This document shows, piece after piece, positions 1 to 8,586 of a stretch of DNA of 64,000 bases. Position 1 is the stretch's first letter. Each line of letters opens with the position of its first letter. The stretch comes from DAOVQB01 sp023128935 (GTDB lineage Bacteria > Eisenbacteria > RBG-16-71-46 > CAIMUX01 > WJJG01): the NCBI GenBank assembly GCA_030628905.1, contig DAOVQB010000001.1, positions 49,106 to 113,105 of the forward strand, read 5' to 3'. A model generated the notes under the pieces. It made no database searches and was not told the DNA's origin. It was given only the letters and a program-made list of their open reading frames with translations. The position numbers and the translations under genes are program-made.

Positions 1-1
1 C

Positions 2-607
2 TCCGAGATGTACCCTCAAGGATTCACAACAGAGGTCATGGTAGGCCCGATGGCCAAGCGGATGTGCGGCGCGGACAGACTGGGACACTTCAACGGTGTG
101 TGCACAGTGATCATGAAGCTGCTCGGGATTGTGCAACCCGATCGCATGTACTTGGGCCAGAAGGATGCGCAACAGCTTGTGATCATCCAACGGATGATCG
201 AGGATCTGAGTGTGAATACGAAGGTAGTAGCTGTTGCTACCGTGAGAGAGAAAGATGGCCTTGCAATGAGTTCGCGCAACGCTCTCCTGAGCTTGGAGGA
301 ACGAGCGCAGGCGCCGAGGCTCTACGAGGCGCTGCGGTTGGCCCAGCGCGAGATCCTCCTCGAAGAGGTGCGTGATCCACGGCAGCTCCAAGCGCGCATG
401 CGCGACCACATTCTGCGGGATGAGGTCTTTAGGATCGATTACATAGCAATGGTGGATCCCGAGACACTCGTGGATCGCTCAGTTCTGACGGGACGCACCC
501 TGATTGCGCTCGCGGCCCATTTGGGCCAGACCAGGCTGATCGACAATATCCTGATCAATGTTCCCGGAGGGCGGATGGCCGAGGGGATTGGGGCACTGGG
601 GCGCTGA
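2..607 (+). CDS. panC: Pantoate--beta-alanine ligase, C-terminal part (5' end outside window)
   Basis: Makes pantothenate from pantoate and beta-alanine using ATP in the cytoplasm, the last step before coenzyme A synthesis. The frame is already open at base 2, ahead of the first ATG at base 8, so the N-terminal ATP-binding half lies outside the window. Visible family motifs are the LGQKDAQQ segment and GLAMSSRN, the KMSKS-like loop, followed by the small C-terminal domain ending near DNILINV. These match the C-terminal two thirds of ordinary PanC with no lesion. The next gene starts 30 bases downstream on the same strand, so cotranscription is likely. Confidence 0.95.
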   Translation, partial: SEMYPQGFTTEVMVGPMAKRMCGADRLGHFNGVCTVIMKLLGIVQPDRMYLGQKDAQQLVIIQRMIEDLSVNTKVVAVATVREKDGLAMSSRNALLSLEERAQAPRLYEALRLAQREILLEEVRDPRQLQARMRDHILRDEVFRIDYIAMVDPETLVDRSVLTGRTLIALAAHLGQTRLIDNILINVPGGRMAEGIGALGR

Positions 608-636
608 GGTAGCCGCCCGAATAGAAGAGGCTTCAG

Positions 637-1800
637 ATGCAGGAGCGCGGGCTAGCAGTAGTGATCTTGGGAGCGGAGCACGGGGCAAAGAAAGTGGTCC
701 CCCTGCAGCAGTTACAGCATCCAGTGAATAGGGAGACGGCTCTGCTGCGTATGCTACGCGTGGCGCGGGATTTATCACCCGCGCGCATTCTGGTCGTCCT
801 GAAGGATCGAGAGGATGAAACCCGGGAGGCATTGAAGGGGGAGCAATATGAGATCCTTCTTCAGCGAGAGCAGTGTGAGCTGGGGGACACCCTCCTCTGG
901 GTTGAGGATGCGCTGCAGGGTTTCACGGGCGATCTGTTAGTTCTTAGCAGCAGTGTTTGCCTGCTTCGGCCTGAGACTCTCCAGGTGCTGATTGAGATGC
1001 ATGTTGCTGAAGAGAACGCCGGAACGATCCTAACCACCAGGCTGGATGATCCCACCGGTTACGACCGCATCGTGCGCGATGAGAAGGGGCGCGTGAACGC
1101 GGTCCGGGAGGAAGCGGATCTAAGGCCTGAAGAGGAGCGGATTACTGAAATCAGCTCAGGGGTTGTGGCTTTCCAGTGCCGGGCTCTGTTTGAAGCGATC
1201 CGCCAGATCGAGCCAGACGACAAGCGGCCGCTGCGGTCCCTCGCCGACGCGGTTGGGATGATGCGCTGCGGTGGCGGTGGGATCGGCACAGTCGCTCTGA
1301 GTGATCCCTGGAAGATCCTGACTGGGAACGTGCCCGACTTGCTACTAGGTGCCAACGGCGTTCATGCCATGCGCCAGCATGATGAGGGCGCTGGGCCCGT
1401 GGGGTGTAGGAGGTGCCATGGTGCATTCGAGATCAGTGCAGAGACAGGCTTGCTTGTAACCGGTGAGCATGCTTGTCTTGGTGTGGAGTCCCCAGAATTC
1501 AACAACGGACAGCTCGTGGTTTTCCCTCGGCGGCACATTACAAGCCTCCTCTCTCTGAGTGGCGACGAGATTTTGGACGTGAGCCGATTGGTGATCTTGG
1601 GAGAGGAGACCTTGCGGAAGATCTATCGCTTCGATGCTCTGAATATTGGCTTCACTTCCGGGGATGGCGAACATCTGGCGATCCAGGTCATCCCGCGCTG
1701 GGTGGGAGACCTCAACTTCCTGCCGCTCGTATCCGGGCTGAAGATCGCACCTGAGTCCCCCGCGCGGGCTTGGGCGCGTTTCCGCGAGGTGATGTCATGA
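637..1800 (+). CDS. GlmU-like nucleotidyltransferase fused to a HIT domain, both apparently inactive
   Basis: Residues 7-230 align by eye with the uridylyltransferase domain of GlmU (for example the LDDPTGYDRIVRD stretch near 136-148 and EISSGVVAF near 171-179). Residues 255-372 align with a HIT domain (NNGQLVVFPRRHI near 289-301, then QVIPRW near 350-355). Key catalytic features are missing: the Gly-rich GxGTRM loop reads GAEHGAKK (12-19), the metal-binding Asp position reads SSS (104-106), and the HIT triad HxHxH reads HLAIQ (346-350). A CRRC pair (257-260) precedes the HIT part. The fold calls follow from these family patterns; loss of activity is inference. It may bind a nucleotide sugar as a sensor or scaffold. 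The stop codon overlaps the next start. Confidence 0.75.
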   Translation: MQERGLAVVILGAEHGAKKVVPLQQLQHPVNRETALLRMLRVARDLSPARILVVLKDREDETREALKGEQYEILLQREQCELGDTLLWVEDALQGFTGDLLVLSSSVCLLRPETLQVLIEMHVAEENAGTILTTRLDDPTGYDRIVRDEKGRVNAVREEADLRPEEERITEISSGVVAFQCRALFEAIRQIEPDDKRPLRSLADAVGMMRCGGGGIGTVALSDPWKILTGNVPDLLLGANGVHAMRQHDEGAGPVGCRRCHGAFEISAETGLLVTGEHACLGVESPEFNNGQLVVFPRRHITSLLSLSGDEILDVSRLVILGEETLRKIYRFDALNIGFTSGDGEHLAIQVIPRWVGDLNFLPLVSGLKIAPESPARAWARFREVMS

Positions 1801-2441
1801 AGAGGACTGCCAGCAGGCGACCAGCGCGGTCTGGGGCGTATCGCAGGACCCCACGGCGGAGTAGCAGGAACCAGAAGAGGAACCCCCCCGGGCTCTTGGG
1901 ACGCATTGTACGCTGGGCGGTAGGCTCCATTCTCGTAATCATCCTGCTTCTTTTCTTGGCCTCGGTTTTCGGGTTCCTGGATTACCCCAGAACGGTAGAG
2001 CATGGGCCCGGAACCATGGTCTTCATCTCATCTTCATTGCCCCTCGGGGGAGCGGATTGCCCGGATCGGTCGGACATCGCACAAGGATGCCTCCCATCGG
2101 TCGAGATGATCGATGCGAAACACAAGCCGATCCGTGTACACCTGGCCAACGGCTGTGGCGTCAATCGCCTGGCCGCTTCGATGCGCGCACCATTGCAGCG
2201 GGCTGGCTTTGATGTCTGTGGCCTGGGAGATGCGGACCGGTTCGACTATTGCGAAACTCTAATTGTTGACCGCGCGGGTGGAGGAGAAGAGGCCCGCGCG
2301 GTTTGTGCCTACTTCCAAGAGCGCTGGCATGTGGGCCGTGTTCTCCTGCAGGCCAGGCTTACCCCCGAGGCCGACGTCCTGATTGTTCTGGGTCGCGACC
2401 TAGCGGACCTCGTGGAATCCGGTAATTCCCCGTCACGATAG
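1797..2441 (+). CDS. Membrane-anchored LytR C-terminal-domain protein
   Basis: The start ATG overlaps the previous TGA (ATGA), indicating translational coupling; an upstream in-frame start would run into the preceding gene. The protein has a very basic N-terminus (about 35 residues rich in Arg), one hydrophobic segment (about residues 38-57) and an extracytoplasmic domain. Near residues 108-190 the pattern IRVHLANGCGVNRLAASMR, then an AGFDV segment, matches the LytR_C domain found at the end of LytR-CpsA-Psr enzymes and alone in small anchored proteins. No LCP catalytic domain is present. A cell-envelope role is likely but unproven. Confidence 0.7.
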   Translation: MKRTASRRPARSGAYRRTPRRSSRNQKRNPPGLLGRIVRWAVGSILVIILLLFLASVFGFLDYPRTVEHGPGTMVFISSSLPLGGADCPDRSDIAQGCLPSVEMIDAKHKPIRVHLANGCGVNRLAASMRAPLQRAGFDVCGLGDADRFDYCETLIVDRAGGGEEARAVCAYFQERWHVGRVLLQARLTPEADVLIVLGRDLADLVESGNSPSR

Positions 2442-2556
2442 CAGCCGCACCAAGTGTATCGTATGGGACGCTCAAGGGCGGAATATCCTATGCGCTGGGA
2501 GTACATAGCGAGTAAACTTGTTTGTGTACCCGCCTGCCGGATTCGGAGGAAATACA

Positions 2557-3015
2557 ATGCTAGATCCATCAACAAGATCCGGAAATAACCGCACAGCAAG
2601 GATCATAAACCATGAGTGGATTCCCGCACTGCTCAGCCTTTTCGTAGCGATTTCTATCGCCGGTCAGGTTCGCGGCGAGGTTATCAGCATCGATGAGAAC
2701 CCTTGGCCGGGCGGCATTTCCGTGCGGGCGCAAGGCAGCGATGGCGTAGAGATTTCCTATGAGATGACCTCCTTTTCCATCGAACCCGTAATGATCAATG
2801 GTGCATCGATGCAGATCATCTCCATTCCAGGTATTGTCCTGCCGAGTGATGCCGGGGCTCCAAACCTACCGACCCTGGGGCTCTTGCGTCCGGGCAGTAC
2901 ACAAGAGAGTGGGATGGCACGGATGATGGGGAAAAAAGTAGCAGGGGGCATCTATTACTGTCGACTAAGGCGGGGAGCAGAGCAAGGAAGGGGGATGGTC
3001 CTTATACTGCGATAG
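2557..3015 (+). CDS. Miniature gingipain-type protein: C25 propeptide fused directly to a sorting-tail end
   Basis: ATG 2557 is preceded by a good Shine-Dalgarno (GGAGGAAA). The 152-aa product has an N-terminal hydrophobic export segment (about residues 25-41), then a region resembling the propeptide of C25 cysteine peptidases (about 50-115, ending G.P.LPTLG). It then jumps into GGIYYCRLRRG and ends MVLILR, which is the last strand of the FlgD-like secretion tail. The large catalytic region and most of the tail are absent. The same propeptide pattern starts the big C25 protein at 23527-28548. The simplest reading is an in-frame internal deletion of a full-size protease; whether the remnant is made or used is unknown. 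Confidence 0.6.
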   Translation: MLDPSTRSGNNRTARIINHEWIPALLSLFVAISIAGQVRGEVISIDENPWPGGISVRAQGSDGVEISYEMTSFSIEPVMINGASMQIISIPGIVLPSDAGAPNLPTLGLLRPGSTQESGMARMMGKKVAGGIYYCRLRRGAEQGRGMVLILR

Positions 3016-3067
3016 GGATGCACCTGAGCTAGCGGCCCGAATCGTATCCGGAGAAAGGCATGGCTGC

Positions 3068-4915
3068 ATGAGATGCGGCATAATGACCGTCAAGATCCTG
3101 GCTACGTTACTTGTTATGACGGGTGCCTCCAGTGGATTTCCAGCGCCGTCAGGGACCGAGCTGGATTTAATGGGACAGGGCACGGGGCTGGGACACGCGC
3201 GAAATGGGACGGATCCTTTGGCGGTACGTATTCGCAGTAGGGTTGTTGACCTCGTTCCTATAATAGTCCCCGGGGACCTGGACGTGATCGCGCTTCACCC
3301 AGGGGAGTGGCTGGATGTCTGGATGCCGAGAGAAAGGATCCCTGAAATCGAGGCGCTGGGCTATAAGATAGAGATCCTTCCGGCGCTTCCGCGAAGCGTT
3401 CCAGAATACTTTCATCGCTATGAAGAGCTGCTCTCGCTTCTTGAGGCTTACTGCGTGAGTTATCCGGACATCACGTACCTGGAGGACATAGGGGACGGGT
3501 GGGGGATGATTTACAATGATCCGGATTATCCTTCCTACGACATTTGGGCCTTGAAGATCTCAGACAATGCGGATTTCGATGAGGCCGAGCCGGTGATTCT
3601 CTACACGGGTGTTCATCACGCGCGAGAGCCGGCCACATTGGAGGTTTGCCTGGGAATCGCCGACCATCTGCTGACCCGCTATGGAACGGATCCTGAAGTG
3701 ACAAGCTGGGTTGACGAACATGAAACCTGGATCGTGCCCCTGGTTAATCCAGATGGTCACTGGTGCTGCACAGACATGGAATGGATGAGTTGGCGCAAGA
3801 ATGTCCGTGACAACGATGGCAATGGATACCCATCGGTACCCTTCGGGAGCGAGAACCATTGGTGGTACCCGGATGGTGTCGATCTGAACCGCAACTACGC
3901 CTGGCAATGGGGGGGGACCGGTGCCAGCCACGATCCGCTTGAGGTAACTTACTGCGGCCCGTTTGCCTTCTCTGAGCCTGAAACCCAGGCGATGCGGGAG
4001 CTCTACTATGCCGAACTGCCCGTCTTCACGGTTGATTACCACTCCTACGCCGAGGCTGTGTTGTGGCCCTATGGCTATGAGAGCTGCGTGAACGCTCCGG
4101 ATGATGGGACGTTGGAGGAAATCGGTACGGGGATCGCCAGTCTGATTCCCCGTTGGGGCGGCAGCGGAACGTATGCATCGATGCGCAGCGGCGCGTTCTA
4201 TCCAGCAGCGGGCACCTCGAGCGATTGGGAGTATGGGGAGTTGAACGTTTTCGCCTACACAATAGAGACGTGTACGTGCCTGTACCCCGGAGAAGAGGAG
4301 CTGAATCACGCGATCCAAGGAAATGTCGCTGGCGCACTCTTTTTGCAGGAACGTGTAGACGGTCCTGGCCTGCGCGGCATCATCAGGGTAGAGGGGTTGC
4401 CCGCGCAGGGCACGATCACCATTGTCGGGATAGACAATCCGCCCATGAATATGCCGCGCCGCTCGCACTCGATCCTCGGGGACTACTACAGGATTCTGTC
4501 CCCAGGGACCTATGATATCCGCTATACAGTCCCCGGATGGGAGCCGATCCTATGCGAGGATGTAGTTGTACCAGAGACAAGCTATGTCACCCTCGACGTG
4601 GATTTCGGTAGCTCGGGCATCGTACGGCGAGGCGGCACAGTGGTGGCTGGCATATCAGTCTCTCCGTGCCCGGTGCTGTGTGGCAGTGCCGCTACCTTCC
4701 GCTGGCCGGCGGGCCTCGATAGATGCCTGCTCCAAGTCATTGACACACAGGGGCGTGTGATAGCTGATCTGAGCCAGGAGACGCATGGCCGGGGGGCAGT
4801 CAGTTGGATTCCTCGGCGTGCTTCAGGCCTTCAGGTGAATGCGGGGATCTATTGCGCGCGTCTGAGAACAGATGGTTTGCAAGCCACCTGCCGATTCGTA
4901 GTTCTGGGACGCTAA
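3068..4915 (+). CDS. Secreted zinc carboxypeptidase (M14) with C-terminal sorting tail
   Basis: Cleaves C-terminal residues from peptides outside the cell. The M14 metal and catalytic set is present: H184-A-R-E187 in HHAREP, the substrate-binding N-R275 in DLNRNY, the third zinc ligand H325 in VDYHSY and the catalytic E400 in YTIET. A signal peptide starts the protein, a propeptide follows (to about residue 110), then the peptidase domain (about 115-440), a carboxypeptidase-regulatory-like beta domain and a C-terminal FlgD-like tail (QVIDTQGRVIADL ... GIYCARL). Start 3068 has GGAGAAAGG nine bases upstream; an internal Met at codon 6 is possible. It directly follows the collapsed C25 gene. Confidence 0.9.
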   Translation: MRCGIMTVKILATLLVMTGASSGFPAPSGTELDLMGQGTGLGHARNGTDPLAVRIRSRVVDLVPIIVPGDLDVIALHPGEWLDVWMPRERIPEIEALGYKIEILPALPRSVPEYFHRYEELLSLLEAYCVSYPDITYLEDIGDGWGMIYNDPDYPSYDIWALKISDNADFDEAEPVILYTGVHHAREPATLEVCLGIADHLLTRYGTDPEVTSWVDEHETWIVPLVNPDGHWCCTDMEWMSWRKNVRDNDGNGYPSVPFGSENHWWYPDGVDLNRNYAWQWGGTGASHDPLEVTYCGPFAFSEPETQAMRELYYAELPVFTVDYHSYAEAVLWPYGYESCVNAPDDGTLEEIGTGIASLIPRWGGSGTYASMRSGAFYPAAGTSSDWEYGELNVFAYTIETCTCLYPGEEELNHAIQGNVAGALFLQERVDGPGLRGIIRVEGLPAQGTITIVGIDNPPMNMPRRSHSILGDYYRILSPGTYDIRYTVPGWEPILCEDVVVPETSYVTLDVDFGSSGIVRRGGTVVAGISVSPCPVLCGSAATFRWPAGLDRCLLQVIDTQGRVIADLSQETHGRGAVSWIPRRASGLQVNAGIYCARLRTDGLQATCRFVVLGR

Positions 4916-4940
4916 GCGGGGGGGCGCCAGCGTGAACGTT

Positions 4941-5378
4941 TCACCGAATCGAGCCGCAGCAAGTGTATATCCTCCACCAATCAGGCTCTTCGGGATTTCC
5001 TGTGGCTGAAGAGACCGCACATCCGAAAATGCGTACGGTTGCATCGTTGCAATCGAAGAATCCCTTTTTGTAAAGCAGCATTATGGCGTCATCGGTCGCC
5101 TCGTACAATGTGAGTAGCCGGCTTTCTGCTTTGTGCAGAGCCGTTTCCGCGCGCTCGACAGCAGCAACATCCACGAAGCATTCGAGCAGACAGTCGCGTC
5201 CTTTCAGAGTTATTGGAAGCACCGACTTGAGGATGGAGATTTTATTCCCTAAAGAGCGCTCCGAAGACCTTACGCAAGAGAGAGGAACCCGTATGGTGAG
5301 GGGAATGAGATCGGCGCTAACTTCATTATGCTTGGCCCGGGGAGACATATGCTTGGCCCGGGGAGACATGGTTCCCAA
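4941..5378 (-). pseudogene. Fragment of a PAS-domain sensor kinase
   Basis: The best-preserved stretch (about 5019-5310) reads like the junction between two PAS/PAC modules of a bacterial sensor: LGNKISILKSVLP, then ECFVD, a short coiled linker, then LYEATDDAIMLL and KGFFDCNDATVRIFGC. After FGC the similarity stops and the frame runs on without recognisable structure. No histidine-kinase core, receiver or start region is present, so this is a shard of a larger gene with both ends lost. A 21-bp tandem duplication sits at its 5' end. The likely start is not identifiable. Confidence 0.55.
5328..5369. repeat. 21-bp perfect tandem duplication
   Basis: Two identical 21-base units abut (5328-5348 and 5349-5369), each beginning atgcttggcccgggg and ending agacat. 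Read on the minus strand they give the doubled peptide MSPRAKH at the apparent start of the PAS fragment. Confidence 0.9.
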
Positions 5379-5556
5379 AGAGGCTCAGTTCTTATTCCAC
5401 GCCGACATGGCCTGCATCAGGTGGGCGGCCCTGCGTTGCGCTTCCGCGGTGGAGAGGTTGCCCTGCCAGTGAATCATCCACCCTGCAATCAGGCGGTGCA
5501 CTTCACGTCAACTACCCCGCCATGCGCGCGGGTGAGGTACGCGGCGTGCATGGCCG

Positions 5557-6378
5557 CTAGCCCTGTGGCGTACATGCGGAGCGCATGGGGGGGGTGCCGG
5601 GGCCTCCCTGCGTCTCCAGCCTCAGCGAGAGCTGCTCCTCAAGGCTCGAGAGCAGGTGGAGGCAAAGCGCGACCTGAAACTCGGCTGTGGCCTGCGGGAA
5701 GTCCACCGGTTTCCAGGCCGCAGGAGGATCATCACGTTGGAGCGGATTGAAGCCACGGGACTCAAGCAATCCGGCCACTATCAGCTCAGCATATAGCTGC
5801 GCGGTTTGGTGATGGGAGACCCCAAAGAGTTCCCGATCTCGTGCTGCTTTGAGAAGCGCGCGCCATTTCTCTGCACGTGCGCCCAAGGCAATCGCGAGCT
5901 GAGAGCTTGGAGCGGCCTTGGTTGCCTCGGCAAGTTCTTGCACAGTGAAGAACTCGGCGAAGCCCTCGGCGCGTTCAAGGCTGCCCATCGTTTGCCGGCA
6001 TGTCTCCTCGTCGCTGACCAGGATCACCCACCGCCGCGGGTGCCGGCGGGTCTCTTGCAGAAACGTCTGAGCGAGTGCGGGAGCGTTTGAGGCAGTACGA
6101 TCGAGTAGTCGGTGGGCGGGAAAACCGCACTGGCCGACCAGGTACTGCCGCGCCAAGTCATCTGTGGGAAGGAGCAGGTCACAGTCATTTCGCGCACCTG
6201 TTGCGATCGCCTCAGGCCATCCGGGCGGCTGCCGGCGCTCAGCCAGCCGCCGGATGCAAATGGCGCTCAGGCGAACTCGCCAGCCGGGGATTGACAGGAA
6301 ATCCAGTCCCAGTGACCGGCGGTGGGTCGTCTCCCGGAGACCCACACCTAGACAAAGTGGAGTATCGCGTCTGATCAT
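5557..6378 (-). CDS. Protein of uncertain function, weakly DUF218/SanA-like
   Basis: A 273-aa product on the minus strand, 31 bases downstream of recQ and probably cotranscribed with it. The central part (about 30-135) has the layout of the DUF218/YdcF-SanA family: an Arg-rich helix with R..A....LAERR, an intervening turn, then LARQYLVGQCGFPAHRLL, a conserved-looking SNAPALAQTF segment (family pattern S.NT..NA, with Thr replaced) and VILVSDEE. The second half is alpha-helical with no motif I recognise. There is no signal peptide or membrane segment. The DUF218 assignment is tentative. Confidence 0.5.
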   Translation of the reverse strand: MIRRDTPLCLGVGLRETTHRRSLGLDFLSIPGWRVRLSAICIRRLAERRQPPGWPEAIATGARNDCDLLLPTDDLARQYLVGQCGFPAHRLLDRTASNAPALAQTFLQETRRHPRRWVILVSDEETCRQTMGSLERAEGFAEFFTVQELAEATKAAPSSQLAIALGARAEKWRALLKAARDRELFGVSHHQTAQLYAELIVAGLLESRGFNPLQRDDPPAAWKPVDFPQATAEFQVALCLHLLSSLEEQLSLRLETQGGPGTPPMRSACTPQG

Positions 6379-6409
6379 CTCGGATGCCAGTTGACTGTGC
6401 TCCGCGGCA

Positions 6410-8539
6410 TCAGGAGGTCACCGGCTCTCCTCCTACGACGTCGGATTGCGCAGGGGAACTCCCGCAATGGTCCGCGATTGCTTTCAGGAACAGCTCGCCG
6501 TACTCGGCTTGCTTCTTGTTTCCCACGCCGTGAACTTGCAGGAAGCCTGCGGGTGTCGAGGGACGGCGGCGAGCCATATCGCGCAGGGCGGCGTCACTGA
6601 ATACCACGAACGGCGGAACGCCTTTCTGGCGGGCAAGCCGGAGGCGCAGATTGCGCAGTTCCTGAAACAGCTCGGAGTCGACATCGTCCCAGGAATCAAC
6701 AGCAACCTGGGGCTTTCTTTTGTGCTTCTCGGCCGGCTTGAGGAGTCGTGGTTCCTCCTGACCGCGGATCACACGCCAACCCTTGGGTGTGACTCTAAGG
6801 ATGTTGTACTCGCCGTACTTGCGGAGGCATTCCTGGCTGATGAGTTGGTCGATCCAGTCGCGTAGTGTGCCGTAGCGATACTGTGCTAGCAAGCCATACG
6901 TACTAAGGCGATCGTGGTTGTTTTGCAGAATGCGTTTATCTGTTGATCCGGCCACGACCTTCGCCGTGTAATCGCTGCCAAAACGCTCCTTGAGGCGCAA
7001 GACGCAGGACAGGATTTTCTGGGCCGGGACGAGGGAATCATCGACCAGATCGAGATCTCCGAGGCAGAAGTCGCATGCATCGCACCGCTCCTTGGCCAAC
7101 TCCTGCCCGAAGTAGTGCAGGATGGTCTTGTGCCTACAGGATACACCCGTACAGTAAGCCAGCATATCATGAGCTTTGGCCAGTGCCACCGAGACGGCCT
7201 CCTCGGCGGTCTCGCTAGGTCTCTGGGGGGCACCTGCGGTTGTGGCCTCCGCGGATCGGCCGGCGCTTGCCAGGGGCTCCATGGTCGCTGCCTCCGCAGA
7301 CCCACTGGCCTTTGCAGAGGCCGTGGCGGTTGCCCCCTCCGTAGGCTTACCCAGGATGCGTTGCCAGATGGTGTAGTCCTGGAGTGAGTAGAAAAGGCAG
7401 CACTCGGCTTCCAGCCCATCGCGCCCCGCACGACCGCTCTCCTGCTGGTAGTGTTCCAGGGATTTGGGCATGCCGGCGTGAATTACGTAGCGCACGTTGG
7501 ACTTGTCGATCCCCATGCCGAACGCGACAGTGGCAACGATAATGTCGCTTTCTTCGCGGATGAAGGCCTCCTGGCTGTTCTTGCGCTCGACGGCCTCCAT
7601 GCCGGCATGATAGGGAAGGCTGCGGTAGCCAAGCTGGCTCAGCTGCCCGCTGAGGAGTTCCACATCCTTCCTGGTAATGCAATAAATAATGCCTGATTCA
7701 CCTCGGTGCCGGTCGATAACCTCGCGAAGCTGCTGAATTTTACTGCGGCCGGCATGGCGGCGGGCAACACGATAGATCAGATTCGGACGGTCAAAGGAAC
7801 CCACCAGAACCTCGGGCGAGTCAAGACCCAATTGACGGACGATGTCCGTGCGGACATGTTCCGTAGCTGTTGCCGTGTAACAGTGGACTGCCTTGCCAGG
7901 AAACACTTCCTTCAGGATGCGCAGCTCTCGATATTCGGGGCGGAAATCATGTCCCCACATACTGATGCAGTGCGCTTCGTCGACCGCGACAAAGGAGAGG
8001 TCGGTATTGCGCAGAAAGCCGATGAAGGCGTCTTGGACCAAGCGTTCCGGGGCAACGTAGAGTATTTTCAACCGGCCGGCGCGCGCTGTGGACATAATCG
8101 CGCGGCGTTCTTCAGGGGGGAGGCTGCTATTGAGACAAGCCGCTGCGACACCACACTGAACCAGAGCGTCCACCTGATCTTTCATCAGCGAGATGAGGGG
8201 CGAGACGACGACGGCCATGCCCGGCATCGCCAAGGCGGGAACCTGAAAGCACAGCGATTTGCCTCCACCCGTGGGCAGAACTACCAGCGAGTCGCGCTTG
8301 CGGAGAATGCTGGCCATGGCCTCCCGCTGAAGGGGCAGGAAAGCGCCATAGCCCCAGTAGGCTTTCATGACGGCGAGCAGATCCGTCAAGTCACGTTCCT
8401 CTGCAATGAAATCGTGGTCTGGTTCCGCGGCAATGAAAACGTGCCCGTGTAACAGGCAGCGGGCGCGGTCCGTGACGACGATCCAAGATGGAGCACCTGA
8501 CTCTAGAAGTCCTCCTCTGACTAGCCATAGACGTGCCAA
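6410..8539 (-). CDS. recQ: ATP-dependent DNA helicase RecQ
   Basis: A 3'-to-5' DNA helicase for recombination and fork repair. Motifs in order: Q-motif region GAFLPLQREAM, Walker A TGGGKS (K94), DEAH box (VAVDEAHCISMWGHD), TATATE, the second RecA domain with GMGIDK and QESGRAGRDG, the RQC zinc site (CRHKTILHYF, then CDACDFC), a winged helix and a C-terminal HRDC domain. An Ala/Ser/Thr-rich insert of about 55 residues sits between QRILGKP and the zinc site, where ordinary RecQ has a short link; it is built from 45-bp repeats. The frame extends N-terminally beyond the usual start; Met58 (base 8368) is an alternative start. Confidence 0.93.
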   Translation of the reverse strand: MARLWLVRGGLLESGAPSWIVVTDRARCLLHGHVFIAAEPDHDFIAEERDLTDLLAVMKAYWGYGAFLPLQREAMASILRKRDSLVVLPTGGGKSLCFQVPALAMPGMAVVVSPLISLMKDQVDALVQCGVAAACLNSSLPPEERRAIMSTARAGRLKILYVAPERLVQDAFIGFLRNTDLSFVAVDEAHCISMWGHDFRPEYRELRILKEVFPGKAVHCYTATATEHVRTDIVRQLGLDSPEVLVGSFDRPNLIYRVARRHAGRSKIQQLREVIDRHRGESGIIYCITRKDVELLSGQLSQLGYRSLPYHAGMEAVERKNSQEAFIREESDIIVATVAFGMGIDKSNVRYVIHAGMPKSLEHYQQESGRAGRDGLEAECCLFYSLQDYTIWQRILGKPTEGATATASAKASGSAEAATMEPLASAGRSAEATTAGAPQRPSETAEEAVSVALAKAHDMLAYCTGVSCRHKTILHYFGQELAKERCDACDFCLGDLDLVDDSLVPAQKILSCVLRLKERFGSDYTAKVVAGSTDKRILQNNHDRLSTYGLLAQYRYGTLRDWIDQLISQECLRKYGEYNILRVTPKGWRVIRGQEEPRLLKPAEKHKRKPQVAVDSWDDVDSELFQELRNLRLRLARQKGVPPFVVFSDAALRDMARRRPSTPAGFLQVHGVGNKKQAEYGELFLKAIADHCGSSPAQSDVVGGEPVTS
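7239..7350. repeat. Degenerate 45-bp tandem repeats inside recQ
   Basis: Units 7239-7283 and 7284-7328, plus a partial third to about 7350, share the frame gttg/gtcgctgcctccgc at matching positions. They encode a 15-residue low-complexity motif (compare ASGSAEAAT with SAGRSAEATT) and keep recQ in frame. Confidence 0.65.
8403..8456. repeat. 27-bp degenerate duplication near the recQ 5' end
   Basis: The sequence gcaatgaaa-cgtg recurs exactly 27 bases apart (8403 and 8430). On the minus strand it encodes the duplicated nonapeptide HVFIAAEPD / HDFIAEERD ahead of the helicase core, in the region that may lie upstream of the true start. Confidence 0.5.
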
Positions 8540-8586
8540 TCCAGCTCCGAGAGGAAGAAGACACGCCTGAACGCATTGTCACCATA

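Noticed and set aside
3560..4468. Minus-strand frame of about 300 codons opposite the M14 carboxypeptidase
   Set aside because: The plus strand has full catalytic motifs; the opposite frame has none.
7706..8452. Plus-strand frame opposite recQ
   Set aside because: Shadow of the conserved helicase motifs; no own support.
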